From assembly GCA_041653835.1 (NCBI GenBank), contig JBAZEP010000001.1, positions 32,432 to 96,431 of the forward strand: DNA of 64,000 bases, read 5' to 3'. A program made the position numbers and the translations under genes. Position 1 is the first letter of the stretch. Every line of letters starts with the position of its first letter. Origin of the DNA: UBA10183 sp041653835 (GTDB lineage Bacteria > Omnitrophota > Gorgyraeia > Gorgyraeales > Gorgyraeaceae). Below the pieces are notes generated by a model. That model was not told where the DNA came from and searched no databases. It was given only the letters and a program-made list of their open reading frames with translations. Positions 1 through 8,091 of the stretch are shown here, piece by piece.

Positions 1-526
1 TGAATTTATTTATAAAAATCTTCAAATACCTGTCCGCGGACCTGTCATGCGTATCTTTCCCAGGTTTCAGTCTCGCGGCATGCTGCGCGATCTGATAAGC
101 CTGCTGATGATTGTTATGGAAGTAGATGTATGCCGCGTAACTCATCAGCAGCCTGTAGAGCTGATCTTTGCTTGTCCCGATATTTTTCCCAAACGTGTCC
201 ACCAGGCCCGCGCTGAACGCGACAGGCTCTGCGCCTGCTGCCTCGCGCGCTTCTTCCATTTTCTTTCCCTGCTCTTCATAATTAACAGAAAAAATATCCT
301 GGGCAAGGGCAAAGGCGGAATTTGGAACTGATAAGCCTCGCGCCGCGTTCAGCTGCCTGTCATAATTACTGCTTGAAGCAAGAGGCACTCTGAGAGCCTT
401 GCCGTAAATATATACGCTATGAATACTTTTGTTGGAAATAGACCCAGGCCAAATCGCGAGAAAGGATGCCTGGATTAATACAGAGATGACTAACTTATTG
501 AATATTTTATTCTTGCAAGCTGTCAT
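1..526 (-). CDS. Partial exported protein of unknown function with LRVP leader and TPR-like region
   Basis: An open frame of 175 codons starts at the ATG at 526 and reaches the left window edge without a stop, so the C-terminus is missing. Residues 1-27 look like a signal peptide or membrane anchor (basic start MTACKNK, then the hydrophobic run LVISVLIQASFLAIW). Residues about 32-50 hold SNKSI and LRVP, a pattern also found at the start of the next gene. The last 45 visible residues (SYAAYIYF...AYQIAQHAARLKPG) have the size and hydrophobic spacing of one TPR helix pair. The start is supported by the upstream bases TTTTTAAT, shared with the neighbouring gene, but no Shine-Dalgarno is obvious. 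I do not recognise a named family. Confidence 0.6.
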   Translation of the reverse strand, partial: MTACKNKIFNKLVISVLIQASFLAIWPGSISNKSIHSVYIYGKALRVPLASSSNYDRQLNAARGLSVPNSAFALAQDIFSVNYEEQGKKMEEAREAAGAEPVAFSAGLVDTFGKNIGTSKDQLYRLLMSYAAYIYFHNNHQQAYQIAQHAARLKPGKDTHDRSADRYLKIFINKF

Positions 527-607
527 ATTAAAAATACCGGTGTGCCCTCTTTAGATAGGCTATATTATATGAAATCCATTGTAAAAGTAAAGGTTAAATA
601 TTGCCGA

Positions 608-1489
608 TTAGATGGCCTCCCTGAATCCCTTACCGCTTATATTAAACATATCCTTTTTCTTTATAACTAGCCCTATCACATAACCTGATTCCGCGTCTAT
701 TATTTTGGTGATAGAAGCTATATTATTTAATTTTAAGCTCTTTACAAATTCCATTACCTTTAAAACTATTTCCTGGCTTTTTTCCAAATCGCGCTGTTCC
801 GGAGGCATATAATCCATAAAAACCAGGTCGCCTCCGCCCGGCAGGATATCATTCCATATCCTGCCGAAATGATAACCGAAAGAAACTTTTTCTCTTTCGC
901 TATCATTCAATGCCATAAGGCTTTCATGGATATATATGGAAGTAATATAAAGCCACGTATTGTACAACAAAACGCCTGTTATTTTTTCCCCTGGTTTTAA
1001 CTCTTCGTCCATGATCCTGCCTAAAAAATCATGCTTCAGGTAATTCCCTTTAAAAAACCTGCCGCCTGACGCGCCAAGAGGAGCATCATCCACATTAATA
1101 AAATTCCCCGCCATTACAGGATTGCCGCCGGAACCTAAATTCAGCACTACACTGCCTTTTCTCCACTCCGATCCATACCCTATTGAATTAAACATAGCCG
1201 CGGCATTATGAGATATTTCATCTTTATAAATATGGTCATTATGTTTCAACAGGCTTATCCTGATACTCTTTGCCCCGGGATCAGACTTTTCCTGCTCAGA
1301 TAAAACCAGGCGCATTTCATTATAATTGGAAGGATTTATCGGCACCCTTAAAGACATATCTTCTATATGTATGCTAAATATATTTTTATTGGAAGTGGCT
1401 ACGGGATAGATCTGCCCGGAAAACAGGAACATCTGGGCTAATATAAGGGATATTAATTTGACAAAGGTTTTATATTTATCATTCGTCAT
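608..1489 (-). CDS. Exported or anchored methyltransferase-like protein with LRVP leader
   Basis: The 293-residue product starts with a hydrophobic segment (FVKLISLILAQMFLFSG) followed by SNKNI and LRVP, the same leader plan as the gene at 1-526. After about 95 residues comes VLNLGSGGNP followed by FINVDDAP. This resembles motif I plus the acidic motif II strand of class I SAM-dependent methyltransferases. A later GGGDLVFMDY fits a motif IV strand. The ATG at 1489 is chosen over one at 1534 because the bases before it match those before the neighbour's start and it opens directly into the leader; the longer form adds 15 residues. Methyltransferase function is an inference from motifs; the substrate is unknown, and an exported SAM enzyme would be odd. 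Confidence 0.6.
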   Translation of the reverse strand: MTNDKYKTFVKLISLILAQMFLFSGQIYPVATSNKNIFSIHIEDMSLRVPINPSNYNEMRLVLSEQEKSDPGAKSIRISLLKHNDHIYKDEISHNAAAMFNSIGYGSEWRKGSVVLNLGSGGNPVMAGNFINVDDAPLGASGGRFFKGNYLKHDFLGRIMDEELKPGEKITGVLLYNTWLYITSIYIHESLMALNDSEREKVSFGYHFGRIWNDILPGGGDLVFMDYMPPEQRDLEKSQEIVLKVMEFVKSLKLNNIASITKIIDAESGYVIGLVIKKKDMFNISGKGFREAI

Positions 1490-1534
1490 ATTAAAAAACC
1501 CGGGCAAGTCTCTTGATTTAATATCCTCTGCCAT

Positions 1535-1700
1535 GGGAGAGAGGCCTTATTTAATAAGAGGCATTGCCCGAGAAATAGTGTTTTATATAGGTCCATGGCT
1601 TTTCCTATAATTAATACTTTTAAAAACTCTATTATTAGTATACCCAATAAACCCTTTTGTGTCAATATTTGGAGTTAAATTTTTATACTACTGGGTGGCG
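1535..1700 (-). other. Gene-free leader region with inverted repeats
   Basis: This stretch upstream of the methyltransferase-like gene has no convincing ORF. Read on the minus strand it contains TATAGG...CCTATA around an 18-base loop. It also contains GGGCAA, which could pair with TTGCCC just upstream of the chosen start at 1489, enclosing shorter CCTCT/AGAGG pairs. That could form a structured 5' leader. I cannot match it to a known riboswitch class. Confidence 0.3.
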
Positions 1701-2249
1701 TTATTTGGAAAGTGTTATGGACTGCTGAGATTGATATTTGCCTTTACGATCAGCGTAAGTAACATCGCATTGCTCGTCTGATTCAAAAAAAACTACCTGG
1801 CCAATGCCTTCATTGGCGTAAAGCTTCGCGGAAGCGGCTGATGTATTGCTTATGGCTATGGTCAGATACCCTTCCCAGGACGGCTCGAGAGGAGTAACAT
1901 TCACTATCACGCCGAGCCTGGCATATGTGCTCTTGCCGGTACATAGCGCCAGAACATTCGGCGGCATTTTAAAATATTCCAGCGACCTGGCAAGGATAAA
2001 AGAATTCGGGGGGATCGCGCATACAGCGCCTTTAAAATCTTCGAACAACCCGGGATTGATATTTTTGGGATCGGTTATGTCTTTACCCGAGCCTTTGAAT
2101 ATCTTAAATTCATCGGCTATCCTTATGTCATAGCCGTAACTGGAAAGGCCGAATGAAATATTGTTTTTCTTGACCTGGTCCGGCTCGAACGGCTTTATCA
2201 TGTCATATTCCAAAGCCATTTTTTTGATCCAGGAGTCAGCTTTCAGCAT
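1701..2249 (-). CDS. dcd: dCTP deaminase family protein, catalytic Glu apparently replaced
   Basis: The 182-residue protein has the dCTP deaminase layout: SDSWIKK-like start (ADSWIKK), SSYGYDIR, the GKSTYAR loop that carries the conserved Ser and Arg, NVTPLEPSWEGY, FFESDE and YADRKGKYQ. These enzymes deaminate dCTP to dUTP for dTMP synthesis. In E. coli Dcd the general base is Glu138 in LEFYN; here the aligned segment reads TIAISN, with Ala at that position (codon GCC). The start is ATG 2249, which overlaps the last codons of nrdJ by 7 bases, so translation is probably coupled; an upstream in-frame start only adds an unrelated 21-residue tail. Family assignment is firm. Deaminase activity is doubtful; dUTPase, regulatory or altered chemistry are possible. 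Confidence 0.85.
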   Translation of the reverse strand: MLKADSWIKKMALEYDMIKPFEPDQVKKNNISFGLSSYGYDIRIADEFKIFKGSGKDITDPKNINPGLFEDFKGAVCAIPPNSFILARSLEYFKMPPNVLALCTGKSTYARLGVIVNVTPLEPSWEGYLTIAISNTSAASAKLYANEGIGQVVFFESDEQCDVTYADRKGKYQSQQSITLSK

Positions 2250-4549
2250 TTGGAATATCCGCAGGAACGGCAGACCACACAGCCTTCTTCGTGCCTGAGC
2301 GCGGCGCCGCAATCAGGGCACACGCCGACTACGGTACCGAGTTTATCCTCTATCATAGTATGGGGGGAATGCTTTTCCATATCCTCTTCCACGTGATGCA
2401 TCTTGCCGTTGCCAAGCCTTAATTCCAGGACCCTGGCTATGGCGTCCGAGCACGAAAAAATCCTTCCGCTTTTCTCCCACGACGGGGACGGGCATCTTAT
2501 GCCCCTTAGCTGTTCTATTATTTTACTATTTTCCACCCCGGAGCGGAGCGCCAGGGATACGAGCCTCCCTATGGCCTCAAGCTGGCTCGCCGCGCATCCG
2601 CCTGCCTTACCCATCTGTATGAAGACCTCGAAAGGCAAAGACCTGTCATCCACATTTATGGTGATATAAAGATTGCCGCACCCTGTCGCGACTTTCGTGG
2701 TGGTACCGTTGGTAACGACAGGCCTCGGACGAGGCGCCACGCTTTTCTTTTCCGCGGTATCGGCCGCCGCGGACGCCGCCCTTGTCTCTTTCTTCGTAGA
2801 ATCACTGGAATTGATATTAAGCACTTGTTCCTCCCTGCTCTTGTCCCTGTATATGGTCACACCTTTGCATCCTAATTTGAAAGCCAGCATATACACCTCT
2901 TTCACGTCGTCTTTAGAGGCGTCATGCGGGAAATTAACGGTCTTGGATACCGCGTTATCGGTATATTTCTGGAACACGGCCTGCATCCTTATGTGCCAGA
3001 GAGGCGCTATGTCATGGGAAGTAACGAATATCTTTTTATATTTTTCCGGTACCGCGTCTATGTCCCTGATCGACCCTTTTTCAGCGATCTCTTCCATAAG
3101 TTTCCTGGAATAAAATCCTTCTTTCCTGGCAATCTCCTCAAACAATCCGTTGACCTCGATAAGTTTGTCATTGTCCATCACGTTCCTGTAATACGACAAC
3201 GCGAATAACGGTTCTATCCCGCTCGAGGAATTGGAGATTATCGATATCGTGCCTGTAGGCGCGATCGTCGTAAGAGTGGCGTTCCTTAATCCTTCCGCGC
3301 CTTTTTTGCCGTATATGCTTTCTTTGAATCCGGTAAAAGCGCCTCTTTTTTTGGAAAGCTCCTCCGATTTTACCCTGGCTTCATCCAATACGAATTTCAT
3401 TATTTTTTCACCGAGCCGGACAGCCTCCTCGCTATTATAAGGTATCTCGAGTTTTATAAGCATATCCGCCCATCCCATTACCCCAAGCCCTATCTTCCTG
3501 TTGGTCCTGGTCATCTTTTCTATTTCCGGCAGGGGGAATTTATTCATATCTATAACATTGTCTAGAAAATGGACTCCCGAATGAACAAGTCCCTTTAACG
3601 CCGCCCAATCAACTTCTTTTTTGCCGTCTTCCCCGCGCACAGCCCTGGCTAAATTCACAGATCCGAGATTACAGCTTTCGAAAGGTAAAAGAGGCTGTTC
3701 GCCGCATGGGTTCGTGCTTTCTATTTCCCCAAGCGCCGGGGTAGGATTGTCTTTGTTTATCCTGTCGACGAACACGATCCCGGGTTCCCCGTTCTTCCAG
3801 GATAATTCCACTATCAGGTCAAAGACCTCCCTGGCATTCATCTTCCTGACCTCTTTTTTATTGTGGGGGTCTACCAACGAATATTCCTCGCCGGCTATGA
3901 CCTTGTTCATGAAATCTTCGGTAATAGCTATCGAGATATTGAAATTCGTTATTTCCTTGTCATTCTCTTTGCACCTGATAAATTCCATTATATCAGGATG
4001 GTCGACGCGCAGGATGCCCATATTGGCGCCGCGCCTGGTCCCGCCCTGCTTGACCGCCTGCGTAGCGGCGTTGAACACCTTCATGAAAGATACAGGCCCG
4101 CTCGAAACCCCGCCCGTGGACCGCACAACACTGTTTTTGGGCCTGAGCCTCGAAAAACTAAAACCTGTGCCGCCGCCGCTTTTGTGGATCATCGCGGTAT
4201 TTTTTATCGCGTCAAAAATGGATTCCATGGAATCGCCCACGGGAAGGACAAAACACGCGGAGAGCTGGCCCAGCTCTTTTCCCGCGTTCATAAGCGTGGG
4301 TGAGTTGGGCATAAATTCGAAACTCGACATGATCTCATAAAATCTATTCTCCGTCTCTTTTATTTCCTGGCTGGAGGCGCCGTACGCTTTGTCCGCCTTC
4401 GCTATATATCGGCTCACTCTCCTGAACATGCCCTCGGGTGTCTCGATGACTTTTCCGTCCTTGTCTTTCATGAGATATCTTCTTTCCAAAACCTTGAGGC
4501 AATTCTCCGAGATGTTCAGTTTCTTTTCGACCTTGGTCTTCAATTCCAT
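2243..4549 (-). CDS. nrdJ: Adenosylcobalamin-dependent (class II) ribonucleotide reductase
   Basis: The 768-residue protein reduces ribonucleotides to deoxyribonucleotides using a B12-derived thiyl radical, so it needs neither oxygen nor a beta subunit. Visible features are the N-terminal ATP-cone-like region, SACFVLPVGDS (first redox Cys), STNPCGEQPLLP (active-site Cys and Glu), ATLTTIAPTGTIS, a TSCPD-type segment near 620-700 (CGNLYITINVD, GGCAASQLEAIGR), and a C-terminal four-Cys ribbon (CPDCG...CRSCG). Length is typical of bacterial NrdJ. ATG 4549 is preferred over TTG 4555 because GGAGG lies 8 bases upstream. It shares an operon with dcd, linking dNTP synthesis to pyrimidine balancing. 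No cobalamin riboswitch is seen upstream. Confidence 0.95.
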   Translation of the reverse strand: MELKTKVEKKLNISENCLKVLERRYLMKDKDGKVIETPEGMFRRVSRYIAKADKAYGASSQEIKETENRFYEIMSSFEFMPNSPTLMNAGKELGQLSACFVLPVGDSMESIFDAIKNTAMIHKSGGGTGFSFSRLRPKNSVVRSTGGVSSGPVSFMKVFNAATQAVKQGGTRRGANMGILRVDHPDIMEFIRCKENDKEITNFNISIAITEDFMNKVIAGEEYSLVDPHNKKEVRKMNAREVFDLIVELSWKNGEPGIVFVDRINKDNPTPALGEIESTNPCGEQPLLPFESCNLGSVNLARAVRGEDGKKEVDWAALKGLVHSGVHFLDNVIDMNKFPLPEIEKMTRTNRKIGLGVMGWADMLIKLEIPYNSEEAVRLGEKIMKFVLDEARVKSEELSKKRGAFTGFKESIYGKKGAEGLRNATLTTIAPTGTISIISNSSSGIEPLFALSYYRNVMDNDKLIEVNGLFEEIARKEGFYSRKLMEEIAEKGSIRDIDAVPEKYKKIFVTSHDIAPLWHIRMQAVFQKYTDNAVSKTVNFPHDASKDDVKEVYMLAFKLGCKGVTIYRDKSREEQVLNINSSDSTKKETRAASAAADTAEKKSVAPRPRPVVTNGTTTKVATGCGNLYITINVDDRSLPFEVFIQMGKAGGCAASQLEAIGRLVSLALRSGVENSKIIEQLRGIRCPSPSWEKSGRIFSCSDAIARVLELRLGNGKMHHVEEDMEKHSPHTMIEDKLGTVVGVCPDCGAALRHEEGCVVCRSCGYSKC

Positions 4550-4603
4550 TATCAACTCCTCCGAATTTTACGCGCTAAAATTTTACAACTCCAACAAGAA
4601 ATA

Positions 4604-4631
4604 AGTATAGCACTTGTCAATTAGATGTCAA
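4604..4631 (-). promoter_or_regulatory. Sigma-70-type promoter of nrdJ-dcd
   Basis: On the minus strand, TTGACA (4626-4631) and TATACT (4604-4609) are separated by 16 bases. Transcription would start near 4597 and give a leader of about 48 bases. That leader includes an AATTTTA/TAAAATT hairpin and then GGAGG before the ATG at 4549. No clear NrdR box was found. Confidence 0.7.
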
Positions 4632-4708
4632 GTTAAAAAAACACAACCTATTGATATTTTTTTATAGACGATGTCTATATGTGGTATTTAGACAAACTCC
4701 TTGTCCGG

Positions 4709-5467
4709 TCAAATTATATCGACGCTGGTATCGGGGATCCAGCCTTTTAAATCTCCGGAAAGATCGATTTCATACCATCCCTGGGCCTTTTCCAGGACAA
4801 CAATCTTCGCACCTTCATGAAGCGTAAATTGCACAAGATAATCTTCTTTTGGCCCGCTGCGCGCGTCTACCTTTTCAGCCGTTATGATCCCCTTTTTTAT
4901 GAAATCCTCATCCCTGATCTTGGCGGCTAAAAATATAAGGGCGGCAAATAATACAACTCCGAGAGAACCGGCAGCATAAAGCATGCCTTTTCTTCTCGCA
5001 ACAAAAAAAATGGAAAGGATCAAAAGCAGTATTACGGCAAGATAAAAAAATGAGCACGCCGCAGTCAATTCGTCCAGAGATACCCTGTCATAAAGGAAAG
5101 CCGCGGCGTCAAGGATCAGCCCCCTCTCTCCGGCGCTTATTTTATCTACGGCCGCAGAGCGGGCGATCTCCAGGTTGAACCTGATATTCCTGTCACGCGG
5201 CGCTTCTCTCAACGCCCTCTCATAATTCAAGATGGCTTTGCCTGTCTTTTTTAATTTATAATAACTGTTGCCTAAATTGTAAAATACCTCCGGGCTGACC
5301 CTGTCCATTTTTATGAGCTGTTCGTAAAAAGAAACGGCCTTGTCATAATCCCCGTCTTCATAACACGCGTTCCCTTTTTCATACAACCCTTCCGGACTGT
5401 CCGCCGCCTTCAAGCTCCCGGAAAACGCGAAAAACATCAAAAGACAAAGAAGCGGTATATTCCTCAT
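4709..5467 (-). CDS. batE: BatE-like TPR protein with C-terminal SH3 domain
   Basis: The 252-residue protein has a signal peptide (ending near SLKAADS), two to three TPR units (GNACYEDGDYDKAVSFYEQ, VFYNLGNSYYKLKKTGKA), two membrane helices around 135-185 (FYLAVILLLILSIFF and YAAGSLGVVLFAALIFL), and a C-terminal bacterial SH3-like domain (VDARSGPKEDYLVQFTLHEG...GWYEIDL). This is the BatE plan. It is the last gene of the Bat operon and overlaps batD by 4 bases (ATGA). Bat proteins are envelope proteins linked to stress or oxygen tolerance in Bacteroides and to MoxR chaperone systems; their biochemical role is unsettled. Confidence 0.82.
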   Translation of the reverse strand: MRNIPLLCLLMFFAFSGSLKAADSPEGLYEKGNACYEDGDYDKAVSFYEQLIKMDRVSPEVFYNLGNSYYKLKKTGKAILNYERALREAPRDRNIRFNLEIARSAAVDKISAGERGLILDAAAFLYDRVSLDELTAACSFFYLAVILLLILSIFFVARRKGMLYAAGSLGVVLFAALIFLAAKIRDEDFIKKGIITAEKVDARSGPKEDYLVQFTLHEGAKIVVLEKAQGWYEIDLSGDLKGWIPDTSVDII

Positions 5468-7272
5468 ATGATCCTCTCCAGGTCCATTATTATCCCCTCC
5501 GCCTCTTTAAGCGTGTTCTCCATATCTTCCCTGGAAAACTTTACCGGCGCGAACCGGGCCATATCGCAATCATCGAATAATATCTTTACCTTCGCGATGA
5601 CATCATCTCTTACCCCGGAACCTTTTAATCTATACTCCAGCAGGTCTTTTGTGATAGACGGATGCGGGATGTTCAATTTATCGGCAATATATTCTATTAC
5701 CGCCCTGTATATCTCGGTATAAAATTCCCCGGCCGCGTTCCCCGCCATTATTTTTTTTGCTCCTTTGAGCCTTTTGGAGGCGGAACCTCGTGCCCGCAGC
5801 GACCTCGCGTAGCCTATATCAGTCTTCAACCTGTTTACATACAGGGTATATAAATAAAGCGCGATGAGGATAAAAAGCGGGAATATATTAAGCGATAAAA
5901 ATATTTTATTTTTGTATAGAAATCTATTTTTAGATTTAAGCGCCGTAGGAAAAAGTTTTATATGCGCTATGTCTTTTTTCAGAAGACGCACTTCTTCCGG
6001 GGCAGAGCGCATAATAGCAGCGGGTTCTTCTTTTGATCCCGTGACATTTACGGCCATGGCTTCGACCCGTTTATTTACATAGTCTTTCAGGGCGGGGTCG
6101 AAATAGCTGTATTCTATGGGGCCTATCGACAACTCCTCTTCCTTGCCGGGGATTATCATCTTTTCAAATATCTTCTCTCCCTGGACCACATAGTTATCCT
6201 TCGAGATATTTTCGGAACTTCCGGCTTCGTAAAATTTAGCGTCCGGGATATCCGGGATCGCGGGTGATGATATTGTTTTTATATTGCCTTTTCCTTTTAT
6301 GCCGATCTTCAGGTTTACAGGCTGGTTTTCTTCCACTGAATTTTTATCGACGCTTACGGAGATATCAAAACTTCCCACGTCTCCCTTGAAATTCAGCGGC
6401 CTGCCCTGGTCAGGCAAAGGCATTATTTCCACTTTTATAGGTTCCGTCATGAGGATCACGGGTTTTCCCCTTTTTAACATTCCGAACGGGTCGCGGTCAA
6501 ATATATCAAAAGGATTTTTTGAGAAAAACCTGTCTATGTCTTCCACGCTGGCTTCTAATCTCGCCTGCCCTATCGTGAATTCTCCCGGGCCCGTGGCGAA
6601 AAGCGCGGTCTTGATCTCCGTCACAAGATATCTCGTACCGTTTATGATTTTATAATATTTTTTCTGGGGAGGCATATCTTCCGTCCAAAAACCCGTGGTG
6701 GAAGGCGGATTATATACAGGATTATCAAATAAATTAACCGCCTGGTACACCGCGAAAGTAAGGGTTATCTGTTCATTCACATATGCCCTGAGCTTATCTA
6801 CATATGCTTCTATGAAGAGCTCTTTCCCTTGCTCGGGCCTGGCGCCTTCTTCTCCGGATTGAGCGGGGAGCGGCTGGTTTTGTTGTTGGGCGCCCGGCGG
6901 CAATACCTTGATATTTATAGGGCCTGCTGAATATACCTTACCTTTGTAATCTATGGTAAAAGGCCCTAACTCGTGATCCCCCGCGCTATTAGGCACCAGT
7001 ATATAATTAAATGATATCGAACTAGAAATCTTATTGTTTATAATAGACAGGTTCTGGGATCTTCCTGAAGAATAAGCTGTAAAACCTTTCAACTCCGGGA
7101 TATCCGGCTGTGGGATATCGGATGCGCTGCCGGTCACGGTTATGGTAAGGGACAATTGGCTGTCTATGGTGATTTCCCGCTTGTCTGTATCCGCGGAAAT
7201 ACTTATATCATCGGCGTAACAAACCGGGGCTATTAAAAAACCTAATAAAAAAATGCTTATAATATATCTCAT
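5464..7272 (-). CDS. batD: BatD-like membrane protein
   Basis: The 602-residue protein has a signal peptide (MRYIISIFLLGFLIAPVCYA), several Ig-like beta domains (ISADTDKREITIDSQLSLTITV; NINIKVLPPG-type ends), and one transmembrane helix near 465-485 (LNIFPLFILIALYLYTLYV). A cytoplasmic helical domain follows. The first segment matches the BatD oxygen-tolerance family (repeated GQQLSL-type strands, GPFTIDYKGKVY). The cytoplasmic tail (FYTEIYRAVIEYIADKLN...FDDCDMARFAP) resembles the separate protein encoded at 10118-10630, suggesting a duplicated interaction domain. Start ATG 7272 follows a 37-bp palindrome that separates it from the TPR gene upstream. Confidence 0.85.
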   Translation of the reverse strand: MRYIISIFLLGFLIAPVCYADDISISADTDKREITIDSQLSLTITVTGSASDIPQPDIPELKGFTAYSSGRSQNLSIINNKISSSISFNYILVPNSAGDHELGPFTIDYKGKVYSAGPINIKVLPPGAQQQNQPLPAQSGEEGARPEQGKELFIEAYVDKLRAYVNEQITLTFAVYQAVNLFDNPVYNPPSTTGFWTEDMPPQKKYYKIINGTRYLVTEIKTALFATGPGEFTIGQARLEASVEDIDRFFSKNPFDIFDRDPFGMLKRGKPVILMTEPIKVEIMPLPDQGRPLNFKGDVGSFDISVSVDKNSVEENQPVNLKIGIKGKGNIKTISSPAIPDIPDAKFYEAGSSENISKDNYVVQGEKIFEKMIIPGKEEELSIGPIEYSYFDPALKDYVNKRVEAMAVNVTGSKEEPAAIMRSAPEEVRLLKKDIAHIKLFPTALKSKNRFLYKNKIFLSLNIFPLFILIALYLYTLYVNRLKTDIGYARSLRARGSASKRLKGAKKIMAGNAAGEFYTEIYRAVIEYIADKLNIPHPSITKDLLEYRLKGSGVRDDVIAKVKILFDDCDMARFAPVKFSREDMENTLKEAEGIIMDLERII

Positions 7273-7278
7273 ATCCCA

Positions 7279-7315
7279 AAGGCGACAAAAATGACACTGT
7301 CACTTTTGTCGCCTT
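7279..7315. repeat. GACA-N-TGTC palindrome, copy A
   Basis: A 37-bp palindrome is centred on 7297 with one mismatch pair (7291/7303). The outer arms are AAGGCGACAAAA and its complement; the core is TGACA-C-TGTCA. It lies between the TPR gene and batD, 7 bases before the batD start codon. There is no T-run, so it does not look like an intrinsic terminator. Three other loci in the window share the core but not the arms. Confidence 0.85.
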
Positions 7316-7326
7316 ACGTAGTGTCG

Positions 7327-8091
7327 TTACCAGTCTTTATCCACTCTATACCGGCCTTCCGCAGGCCTCTTCCTTAACTCTTCCTGTAAATCTTTTTCGT
7401 CATCCTTTACCGCGTCCAGGAGCCTGACCGCGTCTTCTCTGGACATCTGCTCTTCGCGCTCTGCTGTAGAAGGCTTTTTCTCGGCACCCTCAGTCTCAGG
7501 CTTTTCTTCCCCGGCGGACTTCTGTTTATTTTCCTGCATCCCGTTCCCTTCTTCGGGTTTTTCCTGTTCCGCTTTCTGCCCCTGTGCTTCCTGCTGTTCA
7601 GCGCTTTTCTGTTCTTGTTTTTCCTCTTCCCCTTTGCCTTGTTCCTGCTTAGATTCCTGTTCCTTCTGTTCTTCCAGCTTCTTTTTTATGAACTCTATAT
7701 TATATTTAGCGTCTTCGTCATCCGGATTTATCTCAAGGCTTTTTTTATAATCCTCTATCGCCTCGGGTAATTTTCCCATCCTGTAATGCGTATTGCCCAT
7801 ATTATAATACGCCTTTTGCCGGAGTTCACTATCTTTTGAATCAAGTGTTCTTTGGTATTGGTTGAACGCGTCTTCATATTTCTCCAGCTCGTACAGGCCG
7901 TTGCCTATATTATAACGGAGCTTCCCGTTCTCCGGATTTTCCGTCTGCGCCTCGCGCCATTTGGACAGCGCCTCGTCGATCTTCCCTTCTTTATAGAGCC
8001 TGCCCGCCTCTTTATTCTTCGAGACAAGGGAATCGCCCCAAGTCCAGCCAAGAGTTGAAACACAGAATAAAAATATCAGCGCGAGTCTCAT
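7327..8091 (-). CDS. batC: BatC-like TPR protein with charged low-complexity tail
   Basis: The 254-residue protein has a signal peptide (LIFLFCVSTLGWTWG) and TPR repeats over about residues 25-140 (NPENGKLRYNIGNGLYELEKYEDAF, AYYNMGNTHYRMGKLPEAI, SLEINPDDEDAKYNIEF). A Glu/Lys/Gln-rich tail follows (EEQKEQESKQEQGKGEEEK and similar). This is the BatC organisation. It overlaps batB by 4 bases (ATGA), so it is translated from the same mRNA. It probably sits in the periplasm as a scaffold with the vWA proteins BatA and BatB. Confidence 0.78.
   Translation of the reverse strand: MRLALIFLFCVSTLGWTWGDSLVSKNKEAGRLYKEGKIDEALSKWREAQTENPENGKLRYNIGNGLYELEKYEDAFNQYQRTLDSKDSELRQKAYYNMGNTHYRMGKLPEAIEDYKKSLEINPDDEDAKYNIEFIKKKLEEQKEQESKQEQGKGEEEKQEQKSAEQQEAQGQKAEQEKPEEGNGMQENKQKSAGEEKPETEGAEKKPSTAEREEQMSREDAVRLLDAVKDDEKDLQEELRKRPAEGRYRVDKDW

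Noticed and set aside
47..331. A 94-codon plus-strand frame near the left edge
   Set aside because: It is antisense to the partial minus-strand gene at 1-526, which has a signal-type start, the LRVP motif and a TPR-like region. The plus-strand product is Cys/Arg-rich with no domain.
2243..4555. A cobalamin riboswitch before nrdJ
   Set aside because: The leader is only about 48 bases and has no B12-box-like sequence; the predicted promoter is close to the start codon.
4555..4555. TTG start for nrdJ (and similar upstream non-ATG starts at 10105, 19752, 23456, 39226)
   Set aside because: Each adds a few residues that lie in a promoter, palindrome or neighbouring gene, while an ATG with better spacing to a ribosome-binding site or promoter exists downstream.
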